Assembly (NCBI GenBank): GCA_007922305.1
Contig: ML677374.1
Span: forward strand, 6,495,619 to 6,559,618
DNA length: 64,000 bases
Direction: 5' to 3'
Source: Dermatemys mawii
Lineage: Eukaryota; Chordata; Testudines; Dermatemydidae
This document shows positions 49,301 to 55,104 of the stretch, piece by piece (position 1 is the stretch's first letter; the number at the start of each line of letters is the position of its first letter). Position numbers and translations under genes: made by a program. Under the pieces are notes generated by a model. That model saw nothing but the letters and a program-made list of their open reading frames with translations, was not told where the DNA came from and ran no database searches.

Positions 49301-51261
49301 TATACTTGTCATGGAATAATTGTGCAGCTGTGACTGGGATGTCTCACTGTGTCTGTAATTTAATACTTTATATCTGATAGACTGGGGCTTTGGAAGCTCA
49401 CATTTTAAAAGTGTGAGAGTAACTAGAGCTGGGCAAACAATTAACAGTGGACAATTTATTAGCGTAATTAAGCCCTTTTTTCCAATTCACAAATTGTCCC
49501 TGAACATACTGTGATTTGTATGAATTCATTAATTGTTAATATCACTTAAGTGAACCCATAGAGTGAAATACGTTCTCTTATTTCATATTTCATCCTATTG
49601 ATTTTTTGTTGTTTGTGGCATTTGTTTGCCCCAAGTCACGGTATTATTTCTCTTCCCTGATTGGATGACTCTGCAATATTACAAGAGGGCAATTGCTTCT
49701 ATGAGGATTGACAAAAACCCGTGTTTGGACACAAAGGTCCATCTTTGAGGGTGAATGTGATTATTTGCATGAAAAGCCATTCTGCGATATTCATGCGAGC
49801 CAAAACTCTCTCCGAGGAATGTTCCTGGGTAAGAGAAAAAAAGGGAGTGCAAAGGGGCCCAAGTGGAAAGGTGGCGTGTGAATCCTTTTGCCTGCTATTC
49901 ATCAAGATACAAGATTAGGAAAGACTTGGGGACCCAGCAGAATGATTTACATAGAAAGCTGCTGGGTTGGAATCTCCTGCTCCAAAGACTAAGGGTGTAA
50001 AATCAGTGGCCTGTTCTGAGTTTCTCTGTGGTCTGTTTAGATTTTATTTAGCAGGTCTCAAAGTGTGAGAGGTTGACAGGCTACAGCAAGTTTCTGACCT
50101 AGCGGGAAAAACAAACTGGGGATTAGGCTCTCACAGGTACAGTATCTCTGGGAGGCAGCTTGTTCTAGTGGACAAGTAACAGGACCTGGAGTCAGGAGCT
50201 CTGCCACTGTGTGACTTTGGGCAAATCACTTCACCTCTCTGTGCCTCTGTTGTTCCCTGCCCACCCCGTTGTCTCTCTGGTCTTTTTATACTGTAAATTG
50301 TCCAGGAGAGGGGCTGTCTCTTACTATGTTTATATTTCCACTAGTACAATGGAGCCTCAATCTTAGCTGGAGCCTCTAGGTCCTACTATGACAGATAATA
50401 CTAATTAATGGTGGGGAGACTGTTATTGTGAGAGAGCCTCTCGTAATCTAAGGCCAGGTCTACAACGTGGGGGAAGGGATCAACTTAAGATTTGCATAGC
50501 TGAAGTCAACATATCTTGGGGTGACTTACCTCGGCATCCTCACAGCGGTGAGTTGAACACTGCCGCTCCCCCGTCGACTCCGCTTTCGCCTCTTGCGGCG
50601 GTGGAGTTTTGGAGTCGGGGAGAGTGCTCGGGGATCGATTTATCAAGTCTATACTAGACATGATAAATCGATCGCTCGCATCTATACTAGATGCAATAAA
50701 TCGATCTCTGATAGATTGATCACTACCCGCCAATAGGGCGGGTAGTGTAGACATGGCTTAACCCTGCTCCCTCCAGTGGCTTTTTGTTTGGGCACTAGTA
50801 CTAAAGAGTGACTAAGATACTGTTAGGGGAGGAAGGTGCACGCAGAGTCTGTGATTCATCATGAGTTTTGTGTCTTGGGATTAAGTTCAGGTCCAAGTAA
50901 ACTGCTCGAGGGCGCTGGAGTGTTTCACTTTTGGCTGTGACAAAAAGTGATTTGTTATATGATTGCTCATCCACCGTGTGGTGCATGTTTTCATTTGACT
51001 TTTTTTCCCTCTTGTTAACATTAGGAAGGGTGGAAAAACTACCGACTCTAAATAGGGAGTCATTAAGCATTAGCCAACAAAGGGAGCCAGCATTTCCATT
51101 TTGGGGACGTTTCATTGTAGACAATGACATCATTTCCTTTTCTTTAAGAGTTACTAATGTGCTGTCTGTTTATTTCCTGCCTTATTCAGGTATCATGTCC
51201 ATAACAAACTGGTTAGCTTCATGGCACCTATTGACCACTGTACAATGAATGATGATGCCAG
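225..51261 (+). CDS. AATF: AATF (apoptosis-antagonizing transcription factor / Che-1), exons 1-11, 3' incomplete
   Basis: The eleven spliced exons give 550 full codons plus two bases, and each junction keeps frame. The translation follows the vertebrate AATF family end to end, as I recall it: LEQLLNP near the N terminus, a glutamate-rich acidic region at residues 178-216, [20 protein letters not shown] at about 238-257 (AATF/Che-1 domain, roughly 200-360), PPKRK at 349-353 (likely nuclear localisation signal), [15 protein letters not shown] at 380-394, and the C-terminal TRAUB domain from about 470 onward. The family works in 40S subunit processing in the nucleolus with NGDN and NOL10, and as an RB- and RNA polymerase II-linked cofactor. 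Possible LXXLL motifs lie at residues 9-13 and 292-296. Human AATF is 560 residues, so about 20 C-terminal residues remain in an unseen last exon. I see no frameshift or internal stop. Confidence 0.97.
310..1180. repeat. GC-rich degenerate minisatellite at the 5' end of intron 1
   Basis: A phrase of the form GACTGGGGGCTGCCCC, TGATACCYCCCAGC, RTCGTGTGCCCCCC recurs with variable spacing, with clear starts near 457, 605, 871, 922 and 1066. Copies of ATGCAGTCCC appear near 510, 708 and 968. Units are imperfect and roughly 60-100 bases long. Several proline-rich open frames here are by-products of the C-rich repeat. Confidence 0.8.
1314..1628. mobile_element. Tigger/pogo-like MITE
   Basis: The element has terminal inverted repeats: CAGTAGAACCTCAGCGTTAC at the left, and a right end whose complement reads CCACAGAACCTCAGAGTTAT, with about 5 mismatches in 24. 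A TA dinucleotide precedes the left end, as expected for Tc1/mariner/pogo target duplication; the right TA is decayed. The 315-base interior is AT-rich and noncoding. Family assignment is by end sequence only. Confidence 0.75.
1810..1998 (-). mobile_element. Cry-type (tortoise PolIII) SINE, copy 1
   Basis: Read on the minus strand, the copy starts with a tRNA-like head (GGATAGCTCAGCGGTTTGAG, an A box-like segment, then a B box-like TGTGAGCTCAAT). It ends in a CR1-type tail whose complement on the + strand reads TTGGAAGGGACCTCAGGAGA. This tRNA-head plus CR1-tail design is that of SINEs described from cryptodiran turtles. The interior carries point changes, so it is not a live tRNA. Confidence 0.9.
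2008..2322. mobile_element. hAT-type MITE
   Basis: The left end has CAGGGG and then GGCAACC; the right end reads GGTTGCCGACTCCTG, whose complement CAGGAGTCGGCAACC matches the Charlie/hAT-type terminal pattern. The 315-base interior is AT-rich with no reading frame. An 8-base target duplication is not clear. It lies directly after the first Cry-type SINE. Confidence 0.75.
3248..3264. repeat. (TG)n microsatellite
   Basis: A short uninterrupted TG run in intron 1. Confidence 0.9.
3538..3700 (+). mobile_element. MIR-like CORE-SINE
   Basis: The order tagtggacagatcactggcc, gggagtcgggagatatgggt, then ctgctaccactc and tgacctgtgagcaaattg follows the sense order of MIR: tRNA-like head, then the core. 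It is diverged and lacks a clear 3' tail. Confidence 0.65.
4051..4335. mobile_element. Harbinger-like MITE
   Basis: The left end GGCTGTGTCTCCATTAG and the right end, whose complement reads GGCCATGGCTGCACTACCAC, are imperfect inverted repeats of the same class as the elements at 6378-7053 and 50452-50758. The interior holds inverted segments around gggagaagctctcctgtcga. Target duplication is unclear. The class is inferred from ends shared with the TTA/TAA-flanked elements. Confidence 0.6.
6378..7053. mobile_element. Harbinger-like MITE with TTA target duplication
   Basis: The ends are GGGCATGGTTACACTT at the left and a right end whose complement reads GGCCATGGTTACACTGGC. TTA flanks both sides (6375-6377 and 7054-7056), the usual PIF/Harbinger target duplication. 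Subterminal copies of TATAGCGCTATA occur at both ends. No transposase frame is present. The right end lies 45 bases from AATF exon 2. Confidence 0.85.
7099..7290 (+). CDS. AATF: AATF exon 2 (residues 29-92)
   Basis: The exon follows a polypyrimidine tract and AG at 7097-7098, and ends before GTGAGA at 7291. It encodes [13 protein letters not shown], then [20 protein letters not shown] and RWGESLPG, which match the N-terminal region of human AATF (TAARVID, SASLL, DKRY, LPG). It starts and ends in phase 1. A branch-point-like CTATTAAAC lies about 28 bases upstream of the acceptor, just outside the Harbinger-like element. Confidence 0.97.
7291..8542 (+). other. AATF intron 2 (GT-AG)
   Basis: The first 700 bases (7291-7990) hold no repeat I can name. 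The second half is a repeat-derived GC-rich block at about 7995-8468, listed separately. The acceptor tract at 8505-8542 is T-rich. Confidence 0.9.
7995..8468. repeat. GC-rich dispersed repeat with related ends (unclassified)
   Basis: The left part carries gtcatggacaggtcacggcc and the right part gtcacggaacctgtgacctc then cgtgaaagattcgcagcctt, so the ends share inverted GTCACGG/CCGTGAC-type words. The interior is GC-rich with a run of ten or more G at about 8099-8108. The organisation suggests a nonautonomous transposable element, but I cannot assign a family. Confidence 0.5.
8543..8989 (+). CDS. AATF: AATF exon 3 (residues 93-241), acidic region
   Basis: The largest exon here, 447 bases, starts after AG at 8541-8542 and ends before GTGTGT at 8990. 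It encodes a Ser/Asp/Glu-rich stretch, [10 protein letters not shown] at 164-173 (human FEKFTKGMDD), and a highly acidic tract at 178-216; residues 178-192 hold 14 acidic residues of 15. It then gives [15 protein letters not shown], which matches human AATF and opens the AATF/Che-1 domain. GAG/GAA repeats on this strand create long open frames on the opposite strand, which are not genes. Confidence 0.97.
8990..10324 (+). other. AATF intron 3 (GT-AG)
   Basis: The intron holds a hAT MITE at 9314-9609 with a perfect 8-base target duplication. The rest (8990-9305 and 9620-10324) shows no feature that I recognise. Confidence 0.9.
9314..9609. mobile_element. hAT-type MITE with perfect 8-bp target duplication
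   Basis: The left terminal ACTGGACTTCTCAACC pairs with the right terminal GGTTGAGAACCATG as imperfect inverted repeats of the CAGTGGTTCTCAACC type. GCTTTAGT flanks both sides (9306-9313 and 9610-9617), the 8-base duplication expected of hAT insertion. The interior is GC-rich and noncoding. Confidence 0.85.
10325..10462 (+). CDS. AATF: AATF exon 4 (residues 242-287), AATF/Che-1 domain
   Basis: The exon begins after AAAG and encodes [20 protein letters not shown], then [20 protein letters not shown] and ASALKN, nearly identical to human AATF. It ends before GTAAGTAG at 10463. The last A joins GT of exon 5 to give Ser288. This helical segment is the most conserved part of the AATF/Che-1 domain. 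Confidence 0.97.
12640..13140 (+). mobile_element. CR1-like LINE 3' end fragment
   Basis: Words typical of amniote CR1/L2 3' ends appear in order: ggtctgatccagtctggcag near 12939, then tgtggaatggtcttttatgg near 12977, and gggatgaactgggtaatctc near 13080, followed by tctatgagtctatc. No intact reverse transcriptase is present. The left limit is uncertain. Confidence 0.6.
15788..16770. mobile_element. Harbinger-like MITE, interrupted by a hAT element
   Basis: The left end AGGCTTGGCTACACTTGCAG and the right end, whose complement begins GGCCTTGTCTGCAGAGCAG, resemble each other. TAA precedes the left end and TTA follows the right end. The GC-rich interior (agcgctttgggttaaaccaa) resembles a known style of turtle MITE. 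The interval includes a foreign hAT segment from about 16406 to 16700. Confidence 0.6.
16406..16702. mobile_element. hAT-type fragment nested in the Harbinger-like element
   Basis: The sequence starts near CAGTGGTCCAGAGCTGTGGC then ctcttaacctttcc, has an AT-rich interior (aaaatacataagtgtcatac), and includes caggttgagaaacactgg near 16619-16637 as an internal or terminal inverted match. It continues with agtcattgtctgtatgaaat to about 16700, which I recall as part of the same turtle repeat. Exact right end uncertain. Confidence 0.6.
18865..18950 (-). mobile_element. MIR-like CORE-SINE fragment
   Basis: ccattatccccgctttccag, ggaaactgaggc and gttaagtgatttgcccca follow the antisense order of the MIR core. 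Confidence 0.7.
20690..21010. other. Candidate conserved noncoding element in intron 4
   Basis: This unique, repeat-free, AT-rich stretch holds an exact POU octamer ATTTGCAT at 20846-20853 and homeodomain-type cores (TAATCAATG near 20736, CAATTAAT near 20775, TGATTAAAG near 20959). No open frame of note exists. Enhancer status is inferred from motif density alone. Confidence 0.35.
21835..22022 (-). mobile_element. MIR-like SINE with CR1/L2-type tail
   Basis: agtccttgcctcaaagagct, then acttgcctacggtcacacag and cagcttagtggctgagccca follow the antisense order of a MIR core preceded by its 3' tail, ending near gatgctgcccctc. Confidence 0.65.
22177..22799. mobile_element. Tigger/pogo-like element with GC-rich tandem interior
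   Basis: The left terminal CAGTAACTCCTCACTTAAC and the complement of the right terminal, CAGGAACTCCTCACTTAAC, differ at one base in 19. TA flanks both ends (22175-22176 and 22800-22801). The interior from about 22290 to 22560 is GC-rich with repeated GGGTTGGGGCAYKGGGGCT-like units and no transposase. Confidence 0.85.
23285..23425 (-). mobile_element. MIR-like CORE-SINE
   Basis: tgaggtaggggactgccatt, cagatggagaaactgaggca and cagagcccagatctcctacc, then ggtgccttaaccacaatacc follow the antisense order of MIR from core to tRNA-like head. Confidence 0.75.
23727..23810. repeat. Palindromic GGTGCTTTTGAAAAT-type repeat, copy 1
   Basis: The segment has gggtgcttttaaaaaacg at the left and a right arm agcacctaaatacctttgaa then aatcttgccc, in inverted relation. 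The same words recur near 35945, 47692 and 57371. Confidence 0.5.
27110..27330 (+). mobile_element. MIR-like CORE-SINE
   Basis: The sequence gatctgagttctattcccag, tgtgtaaccgtgaggaaccc, gttaagtctctgtgccccag and then gggctttgagatccttgg follows the sense order of a MIR-type SINE with its tail. Confidence 0.65.
28219..28335. repeat. Compound (CT)n/(CA)n microsatellite
   Basis: A CT run, a CA run, a short catatgtgcatgtg section, then a long CT run broken by GTT and GTATT. Open frames rich in Ser-Leu or Arg-Glu on either strand are artefacts of it. Confidence 0.95.
28818..28932 (+). CDS. AATF: AATF exon 5 (residues 288-325)
   Basis: The exon follows TTCTTCTGCAG and encodes [20 protein letters not shown] then [12 protein letters not shown], matching human AATF ([20 protein letters not shown]). 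LKALL at 292-296 is an LXXLL-type motif. It ends AG before GTAAAT at 28933 in phase 2. Confidence 0.97.
28933..29288 (+). other. AATF intron 5 (GT-AG)
   Basis: A short intron of 356 bases. It has a T/G-rich tract (gtttttttgtttgtttgttt) before the acceptor. No repeat or gene is seen. Confidence 0.93.
29289..29493 (+). CDS. AATF: AATF exon 6 (residues 326-394)
   Basis: The exon encodes an acidic linker ([18 protein letters not shown]), the basic PPKRK at 349-353 (probable nuclear localisation signal), then [18 protein letters not shown] and [23 protein letters not shown], near identical to human AATF. Frame with exon 7 requires the exon to end at 29493, where the donor is GCAAGT. The first GT, at 29498, would add four bases and break the frame. 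Confidence 0.96.
29498..29530. repeat. (TG)n(AG)n microsatellite beside the exon 6 donor
   Basis: TG repeats begin within the donor site (GCAAGTGTGTATGTG) and end in a short AG run. On the transcript this gives a UG-rich tract starting five bases into intron 6. Confidence 0.95.
30072..30096. repeat. (AT)n microsatellite
   Basis: An uninterrupted AT run in intron 6, followed by AACAAG. Confidence 0.95.
30236..30400 (+). CDS. AATF: AATF exon 7 (residues 395-449)
   Basis: The exon starts after TGCAG and encodes [20 protein letters not shown] then [20 protein letters not shown], close to human AATF. The basic RRTQTKR lies at 419-425. It ends in a variable Ser/Pro linker ([11 protein letters not shown]) before GTAAGA at 30401, in phase 0 on both sides. 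Confidence 0.97.
30401..31519 (+). other. AATF intron 7 (GT-AG)
   Basis: The intron is 1.1 kb of AT-rich sequence. I see no repeat or gene in it that I can name. Confidence 0.92.
31520..31603 (+). CDS. AATF: AATF exon 8 (residues 450-477), start of the TRAUB domain
   Basis: The 84-base, phase-0 exon encodes EVVPQAKSN, then [19 protein letters not shown], identical in its second part to human AATF. The DDDDFYHQ segment leads into the TRAUB domain. Donor GTGAGC at 31604. Confidence 0.97.
31657..31803. mobile_element. Short Tigger/pogo-like MITE
   Basis: The left terminal CAGTGGAATCCTGCAATACC and the complement of the right terminal, CAGTGGAACCCCGCAATACC, differ at two bases in 20. TA flanks both ends (31655-31656 and 31804-31805). 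The 147-base body is noncoding. It lies just 53 bases past exon 8. Confidence 0.85.
32662..32875. mobile_element. Inverted-dimer retroelement insertion with a perfect 14-bp target duplication
   Basis: TTCAACCAGACTAG flanks both sides (32648-32661 and 32876-32889). The insert is a long inverted repeat of roughly 90 bases per arm around GATGCATGCATC near 32782-32793; each arm carries the words gcccacgaaag, gttagtcttta and ggtgccacaggactctttgt or their complement. The left arm has an extra end, aatcagaggggtagccgtgt. The family recurs at 41654-41914. I place it with Penelope-like elements by recollection, with modest confidence. Confidence 0.8.
33125..33235 (-). mobile_element. MIR-like CORE-SINE fragment
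   Basis: caaggttacacaggatgcgg, cagagaatggaacctgtatt and gattcccaggactgtgtgtt follow the antisense order of the MIR core and tRNA-like head. Confidence 0.6.
34175..34253. repeat. Polypyrimidine tract
   Basis: A continuous T- then C/T-rich run in intron 8 (tttttttttttttt, then ctccctccctcccacccttc). Confidence 0.9.
34255..34495. other. Candidate conserved noncoding element in intron 8
   Basis: Repeat-free sequence with moderate GC, holding a near-palindrome CCAATTAAATTGG at 34466-34478, plus GCAAGTAATTG near 34302 and GGTTAATTTC near 34365. No repeat or reading frame explains it. Function is inferred only. Confidence 0.3.
35945..36015. repeat. Palindromic repeat, copy 2 (degenerate)
   Basis: ctgctgaaaggtctttaggt, then aagttaagtgcctaaatatc and ttttgaggatttgggc echo the inverted arms of the copies at 23727, 47692 and 57371. 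Confidence 0.4.
39844..40358. mobile_element. hAT-type element split by a Cry-type SINE
   Basis: The left end TGGGGTTCTCAAA pairs with the right end TTTGAGAACTGCTG. Imperfect 8-base repeats GGTAGAGC (39836-39843) and AATAGAGC (40359-40366) flank it. The body is GC-rich (cctgagcccacccaagcccc, and cagccccagcaagtctaagc). The SINE at 40021-40200 interrupts it, so the hAT insertion is older. Confidence 0.75.
40021..40200 (-). mobile_element. Cry-type (tortoise PolIII) SINE, copy 2
   Basis: On the + strand it runs from the CR1-type tail complement (gaatcatagagtatcagagt) to the complement of the tRNA-like head (gctcaaaccactgagctgtc). Degenerate flanks CTTGGACTGA (left) and CTTGACTTA (right) may be its target duplication. 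Confidence 0.9.
41040..41115 (+). mobile_element. CR1/L2-like 3' tail fragment
   Basis: The words atactgggctagatggacta and caatatgattctctcaagg resemble the 3' tail of amniote CR1/L2-type LINEs. Confidence 0.5.
41288..41466 (+). mobile_element. Cry-type (tortoise PolIII) SINE, copy 3
   Basis: The sense copy reads ggatagctgagtggtttgag, cctgctaaacccagggttat, gagttcagttcttgaggggg, then the CR1-type tail gacctcctgatgtcccttcc aaccctgatattctatgaa. A and B box remnants are visible. It is not a functional tRNA gene. Confidence 0.92.
41654..41914 (-). mobile_element. Penelope-like/unclassified retroelement 3' end with a perfect 12-bp target duplication
   Basis: CATCCCCCAAGG flanks both ends (41642-41653 and 41915-41926). 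The left end reads aaaaagaacaggggtacttg and continues with gagcataagctttcatgggc, the family seen at 32662-32875. The rest (gtgaaagttgctattccaac, agactaattaattaagatga) extends further into the element. It is 5'-truncated and noncoding. Confidence 0.8.
42005..42140 (-). mobile_element. MIR-like CORE-SINE
   Basis: atatggggaaacccaaggca, gaggttaggtgactttccca and gggactagaacccaggttgc follow the antisense MIR order. Confidence 0.75.
43119..43132. repeat. (GT)n microsatellite
   Basis: A short GT run in intron 8. Confidence 0.85.
43194..43236. repeat. (ACACCC)n-type simple repeat
   Basis: Short tandem units of CACACC and CACCC. It differs from the vertebrate telomere hexamer CCCTAA. Confidence 0.85.
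44099..44166 (+). CDS. AATF: AATF exon 9 (residues 478-499), TRAUB domain
   Basis: The exon follows TCCTCTAG and encodes [20 protein letters not shown] then MG plus the first two bases of Arg500, matching human AATF exactly here as I recall it. Donor GTAAGT at 44167, phase 2. Confidence 0.97.
44167..47373 (+). other. AATF intron 9 (GT-AG)
   Basis: A solo LTR in antisense orientation occupies 44279-45059. The rest, 45060-47373, is AT-rich sequence in which I recognise no repeat or gene. Confidence 0.9.
44279..45059 (-). mobile_element. Solo LTR of an endogenous retrovirus or related LTR element
   Basis: On the minus strand the segment starts TGTAACACTGCACTC and ends CCATCACA, the TG...CA form of an LTR. 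In order it then holds a TATA box (complement of ttatata at about 44577-44583), and a polyadenylation signal AATAAA (complement at 44516-44521) about 55 bases downstream, giving a U3-R-U5 layout. No internal viral coding sequence flanks it. Target duplication is not clear. Confidence 0.75.
47374..47454 (+). CDS. AATF: AATF exon 10 (residues 500-526), TRAUB domain
   Basis: The exon starts after GTCCCCAG and encodes [20 protein letters not shown] then ASKGRKI, plus two bases of Arg527. The lysine/arginine-rich helix is the core of the TRAUB domain. Donor GTGAGT at 47455. Confidence 0.97.
47692..47788. repeat. Palindromic repeat, copy 3
   Basis: The left arm acactttcagaagtgcctaa and the right arm gtgctcctaaatcctttaga then ctcgatttccagaaa are imperfect inverted counterparts around a central tcccaatgaaagtgattgga. 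Confidence 0.5.
48733..48975 (+). mobile_element. MIR-like CORE-SINE with an internal TG microsatellite
   Basis: gcggtctagtggagagggct, ggactaggttcaatttttgg (tRNA-like B box region), then cagtgagtcactaaatttct, cctcctctgtagaacgtgg and gcactttgagatccggatgt give the sense order of a MIR-type SINE. A TG run at 48793-48826 sits inside it. Confidence 0.75.
49065..49275 (-). mobile_element. MIR-like CORE-SINE
   Basis: gtgttatccccatttcacag, atggggaaacgaggtaccaa, cttgcctactgtcacacagt and cgggagtcctgtctcccgaa follow the antisense MIR order. Confidence 0.8.
49430..49560. other. AT-rich stretch dense in homeodomain-type cores
   Basis: ACAATTAACAG, GTAATTAAGC, CATTAATTGTTAATATC and CAAATTG occur within 130 bases. 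No repeat is recognised. It is a candidate noncoding element only. Confidence 0.25.
50155..50400 (+). mobile_element. MIR-like CORE-SINE with CR1/L2-type tail
   Basis: gacctggagtcaggagctct, actgtgtgactttgggcaaa, cacttcacctctctgtgcct, then ccaggagaggggctgtctct and acaatggagcctcaatctta follow the sense order with a 3' tail. Confidence 0.75.
50452..50758. mobile_element. Harbinger-like MITE with TAA target duplication
   Basis: The left end GGCCAGGTCTACA pairs with the complement of the right end, AGCCATGTCTACACTACCCG. TAA flanks both sides (50449-50451 and 50759-50761). The interior holds repeated words gataaatcgatcgctc and caataaatcgatctctg, making internal direct and inverted repeats around ATCGAT. 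Confidence 0.85.
51190..51261 (+). CDS. AATF: AATF exon 11 (residues 527-550 and two bases of codon 551), TRAUB domain
   Basis: The exon follows CTTATTCAG and encodes [20 protein letters not shown] then DDA, aligning with human [24 protein letters not shown]. It ends AG before GTGAGT at 51262 in phase 2, so the coding sequence continues in a last exon beyond the window. Confidence 0.96.
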
Positions 51262-53699
51262 GTGAGTAATAGATTAATTATGGTTCTCAAATGGCTTCAT
51301 GACAGCATGATATTGACCTGTTCTTCAGTCTGTCGCCCTCTCCATTTCTTCTTATCTGTTAAACATTTGTCACTGGCATCATAGCCTGGGTGTCTTGGCC
51401 ACATCTGTCCAGGCAATCTAGCTGAGCTTTCACTCCTGTAATTACTGTAAAACCAAACAAGAAGTTTCTATAAATCTTAATGCTAACTCCATGATTCCTG
51501 CTTTTAAAATCCCCCAGATTTTAAAATCTCTTCGTTTTGGAACATGATTATGGAACTAGAGAGCCAAATTCCCCAGTGTCCATTGGCTGAAATCCCAGTT
51601 TAGAAAAATAATCATGCCCTTTGCATCAGGAGTAGAGAGTTATACACTCTAGTCTTGTGAGTTTTACAGAAATACTGTCAGTACAGCTAACAATGAGACG
51701 TAGTACCAAAATTTACTTAAAAGATCTAAATGATGTCTATTGTTTATTCCTATTTAAATAATAAAAATGGCCCTGCAGTGACATAGGTTAGGAGTAACAC
51801 AGGCATTGATGTCCATGATAGGCTCCGCAGCACAGTGGAAAGATCACAATCTTTTGGGCAAAGCTCAGTCACTGCTAGATTCTGCCTGGAAGAAAATTCT
51901 AAAACCTGATTATTCTCTTGACCATTTGCAATAAAAGGGAATGTGTTAGAGACACAAGCGGAACATTCCCAGTCCCTGACCCATGTGTGTGCCTGAAGAG
52001 GGCTCGTTTCACAGAGCTTTGGCTGCCGCTTCTTCCATCCTGATGGCTTCTCTATAAAGACAAGGGTAGAAGCTTGGCTTATTTTCCCTTTTAAGTTTTT
52101 TTGTCATTAATGGTTATAATGGAAAGGCTGAGGTTGCAGCAGCAAAGTCTCCCTTTCTTAACTATTCCGTAGTAAGTTTCTCACCTTGTCAGCTACTTCC
52201 TTTTCATAGGTGATTTTGCATTCTCCATTTTTTGTGATGACCTTTTAAAAATGCATTCACCTATGGGTTTGTGCGAAGTAGCTTGAGGTGAGAAGTGATT
52301 CATGCATGAACTTGTGGGCTGGGGGAGACCTGCACACGTGTGTGTTTGGATGGACAGGTGCACGTACATACTTCTATTGATGAAGGCCACCATTAGCATT
52401 TCAGGGTTAGCGTTGGCACTACCAGCAAAAGATCTGCTTATAGTGCTGGAACTGGGGGCTTTGCTTTTTTGGGTGGCCCAAAAGGGAACCAGGTGGGAGA
52501 CATTAAAATCCACGTGTTTCTATAAACACAGGAAAAGAAGCACCTCTTGCTTTTAGATTGCAAAATCAAGCCTCAGCATAAACATGTCCCTAAACTAATT
52601 CCTTCTGCCTGTCTTGTAATGTGCTTCTTTCACTCCCTATTTATTTTGTTTTAGTGTAATTAGTGGGTGGCATGGTAGGAAAAAAACCCTGTCAGAGCTG
52701 GTACGCACCTTGTGCATAATAATATGCTAGATTCTAATATTTCTCTATCCCAGTATTATCTCCAGTTGACTGGCTGTGACTTATGCACTGAGAATTTGAA
52801 ATGAGGTTGGGGGGTGTTTTCCATTTTGTGTGTGTGTGTAATATATATTCTCCTATAGATTAATCACCCCCACCATTGTACACAAAATGAAAGACCCCTC
52901 AATCTGTGTGTGTGTGTGTGTGTGTAAAATAAAAAGGCTGATTATAAGAACCTGGGAATTGTCATAGCATGTTGGCCTAGCCCTGAGGTGACCTTGCCAT
53001 CACTTTGTCAGAGTACAGCAGTTGTGTTTGTTCTAAAAGTTGCACAGAACAAGCAGCCTGCAAGCTGAAACCCCATACAGAGCTCAGGCCAATGCTAAAT
53101 GCGCTGGAACAGCCTGGAGAACAGAGCAGTTCAGGAGCAACAATAACCCTTATTGGGCGGCTGTCTTCCCCCACCTTCCCCTACTGCTTTTCAGAGAGGC
53201 ACCTTGACTCCCAAATTAACTACAGGAGGTCCAGCTGACCCTCAGAACCTATTACAGCTAATAGGATGTTATCTATGTTATGTTGTGTCAACATAGTTAT
53301 CATGGTGGTGGGGGAGAAAGCGTTTGACATTTGGTTTGCTGAATGCATCTCCTGGGGGCTTTCACCACTTATAGCGGGTTATTACATTGCTTGCATGTTT
53401 TACAGGTTCTTTCTCTGGCAGGAATGGGGGCAGCAGCTGCTGCTGCTCATTGCCTGGCGGTGTGAAGTTATTTCTGTCATTAAGTTTATCATCCACTTTG
53501 GGCCGGGTGTACTTTTTAATGGCATTGAAGTTACTCAGCTGGGTTTCTCGTCATACAAAATGCTCCAGCTAGCTTGTCCGTTTGTTACCCCCTGCCAGTT
53601 GCCAGAATGGGTTTTCCAGCAAATTTGCCATTGGATTCTAGCTGGGTCTTAGCTATGCGTGCTTCCACAACGTGCAAGATTATACTTTCAGCATATACA

Positions 53700-53800
53700 C
53701 AGAGGCAGCGTAGCCTAGTAGATGGGTGCTGGACTGAGAAGGAGACCTGGGATCTATTCCAGGCTGTCTCACTGGCTTGTTATTTTTAGTGCTGTAGCGT
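53700..53800 (+). mobile_element. MIR-like CORE-SINE head fragment
   Basis: gaggcagcgtagcctagtag, gggtgctggactgagaagga and gacctgggatctattccagg resemble the tRNA-derived head and start of the core in sense. Confidence 0.65.
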
Positions 53801-54430
53801 GAGCCCAAGTCTGAGGTCCTTTCTTGCAGTGTAAACACACCCTAGAGATCTTTAGCCCCACACAGCAGTGTTAGACAGCAGTTGAGGAGAGGATGAGAGG
53901 CGTGCAGCATCCAATTTAATCTGTGGGTGAATTTTAAAAGGGAAAGACACCGATGCGCGTGACCATGGGAAGGTAACGATAACATGAGGCAGTAAAAGGA
54001 AATTTTGTTGTTTGCAAGTGTGAATTACTAAATTGCCCAGATGTCCAAGGTATGACCCTAAAGTAAAGACAACCCTCTGTCACCACATATTGTAGTTTGA
54101 AAAGGTTTAAACCAGAAACAAGTTTTTAAGCCTAATGGAGGCATTAATTGTTAGAGGGTTAGAGAGCTGGGGTTGAAATAAGGGCCTGAAATAGATAGAT
54201 TTAGGCCACTTGGCACCACTCTGACAGTGTAAAGGGGCCTTAAAATGTCAGAGTTATGCTTACATGTACATGTGAACTATGCTTACACCCACTTGCCATG
54301 TAAAGGGACCATCTCGAATGGGGTAAAGAGACCCTGCTGTAAATAAGAATCCAGGTCTCAGTGCTTGTTGGCCAAATTTGCTGAAGAACAAAGCGACAAA
54401 GAACAGATCCATCTGAAGAGAAATAACCTT

Positions 54431-54636
54431 GCGCCTGTCTACACAAATGTTTAGTCCCCAGCAGGCTGGGATGTGAATCTACCCTGCGTCTTTGAAACGG
54501 GATTAGATCAAAGCACATTAACAAACTGTTAATGTTCGTCAGCAGGGTTCGGGTGGACAGTCCATGCATGGCAGGCTAGTAAGGGGAGATTCGCACCCCA
54601 GTGTGCCGGGAACTAATTGTTCATGTGGATAAGCCC
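54431..54636. mobile_element. MITE with GTCTACACAAATG-type ends
   Basis: The left end CTGTCTACACAAATGTTTAG and the complement of the right end, CTTATCCACATGAACAATTA, are imperfect inverted repeats. Target duplication is not resolved. The body is noncoding. Confidence 0.55.
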
Positions 54637-55104
54637 CTTGTCTCTTGCTGGCCAGCATGCAGGGAAAGGGATAAGCCATGACTCCTGAATGGTAAACACC
54701 AGAGCGAGATGGAATATTGTTTTACATCCTGAATTTTAGAAAAGAAATGTACAAATACAATACAGCCTCTTACAGTGCTTTGTCAACATCACTGCCATGT
54801 TCCTTCTTATTCTCGCTGCTGCTTGGAATAATAGAATTTGTGCAGGTAATTAATCTTCAGCTTGCCACTTTTTCATGCACCCAAAACATGGGCATAGCTG
54901 TTTTACCTCGTATTCACATATATTATGTTGTAATGTATGGTACGCTGATGGCCTCCAACCTTCGATATTTTAAACCCCGTCTGGTATTATTTTAAAGTAT
55001 ATATTGAAAAGGTAGTTTTATAGCTATTTTAGGGATTGTGTGTGTGTGTATAGATTTAGATTGTATCCTTGTGTTGGGATTTGTACACCTATCTGTAGTG
55101 TCAT

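Larger units (their letters stand above)
47455..51189 (+). other. AATF intron 10 (GT-AG)
   Basis: It holds a palindromic repeat (47692-47788), MIR-like SINEs (48733-48975, 49065-49275, 50155-50400) and a TAA-flanked MITE (50452-50758). An AT-rich unique stretch with homeodomain-type words is at 49430-49560. Nothing is recognised in 47800-48730, 49560-50150 and 50765-51189. Confidence 0.9.

Noticed and set aside
53266..53652. 128-codon hydrophobic, cysteine-rich open frame
   Set aside because: No recognisable protein family; composition fits chance in T-rich intron.
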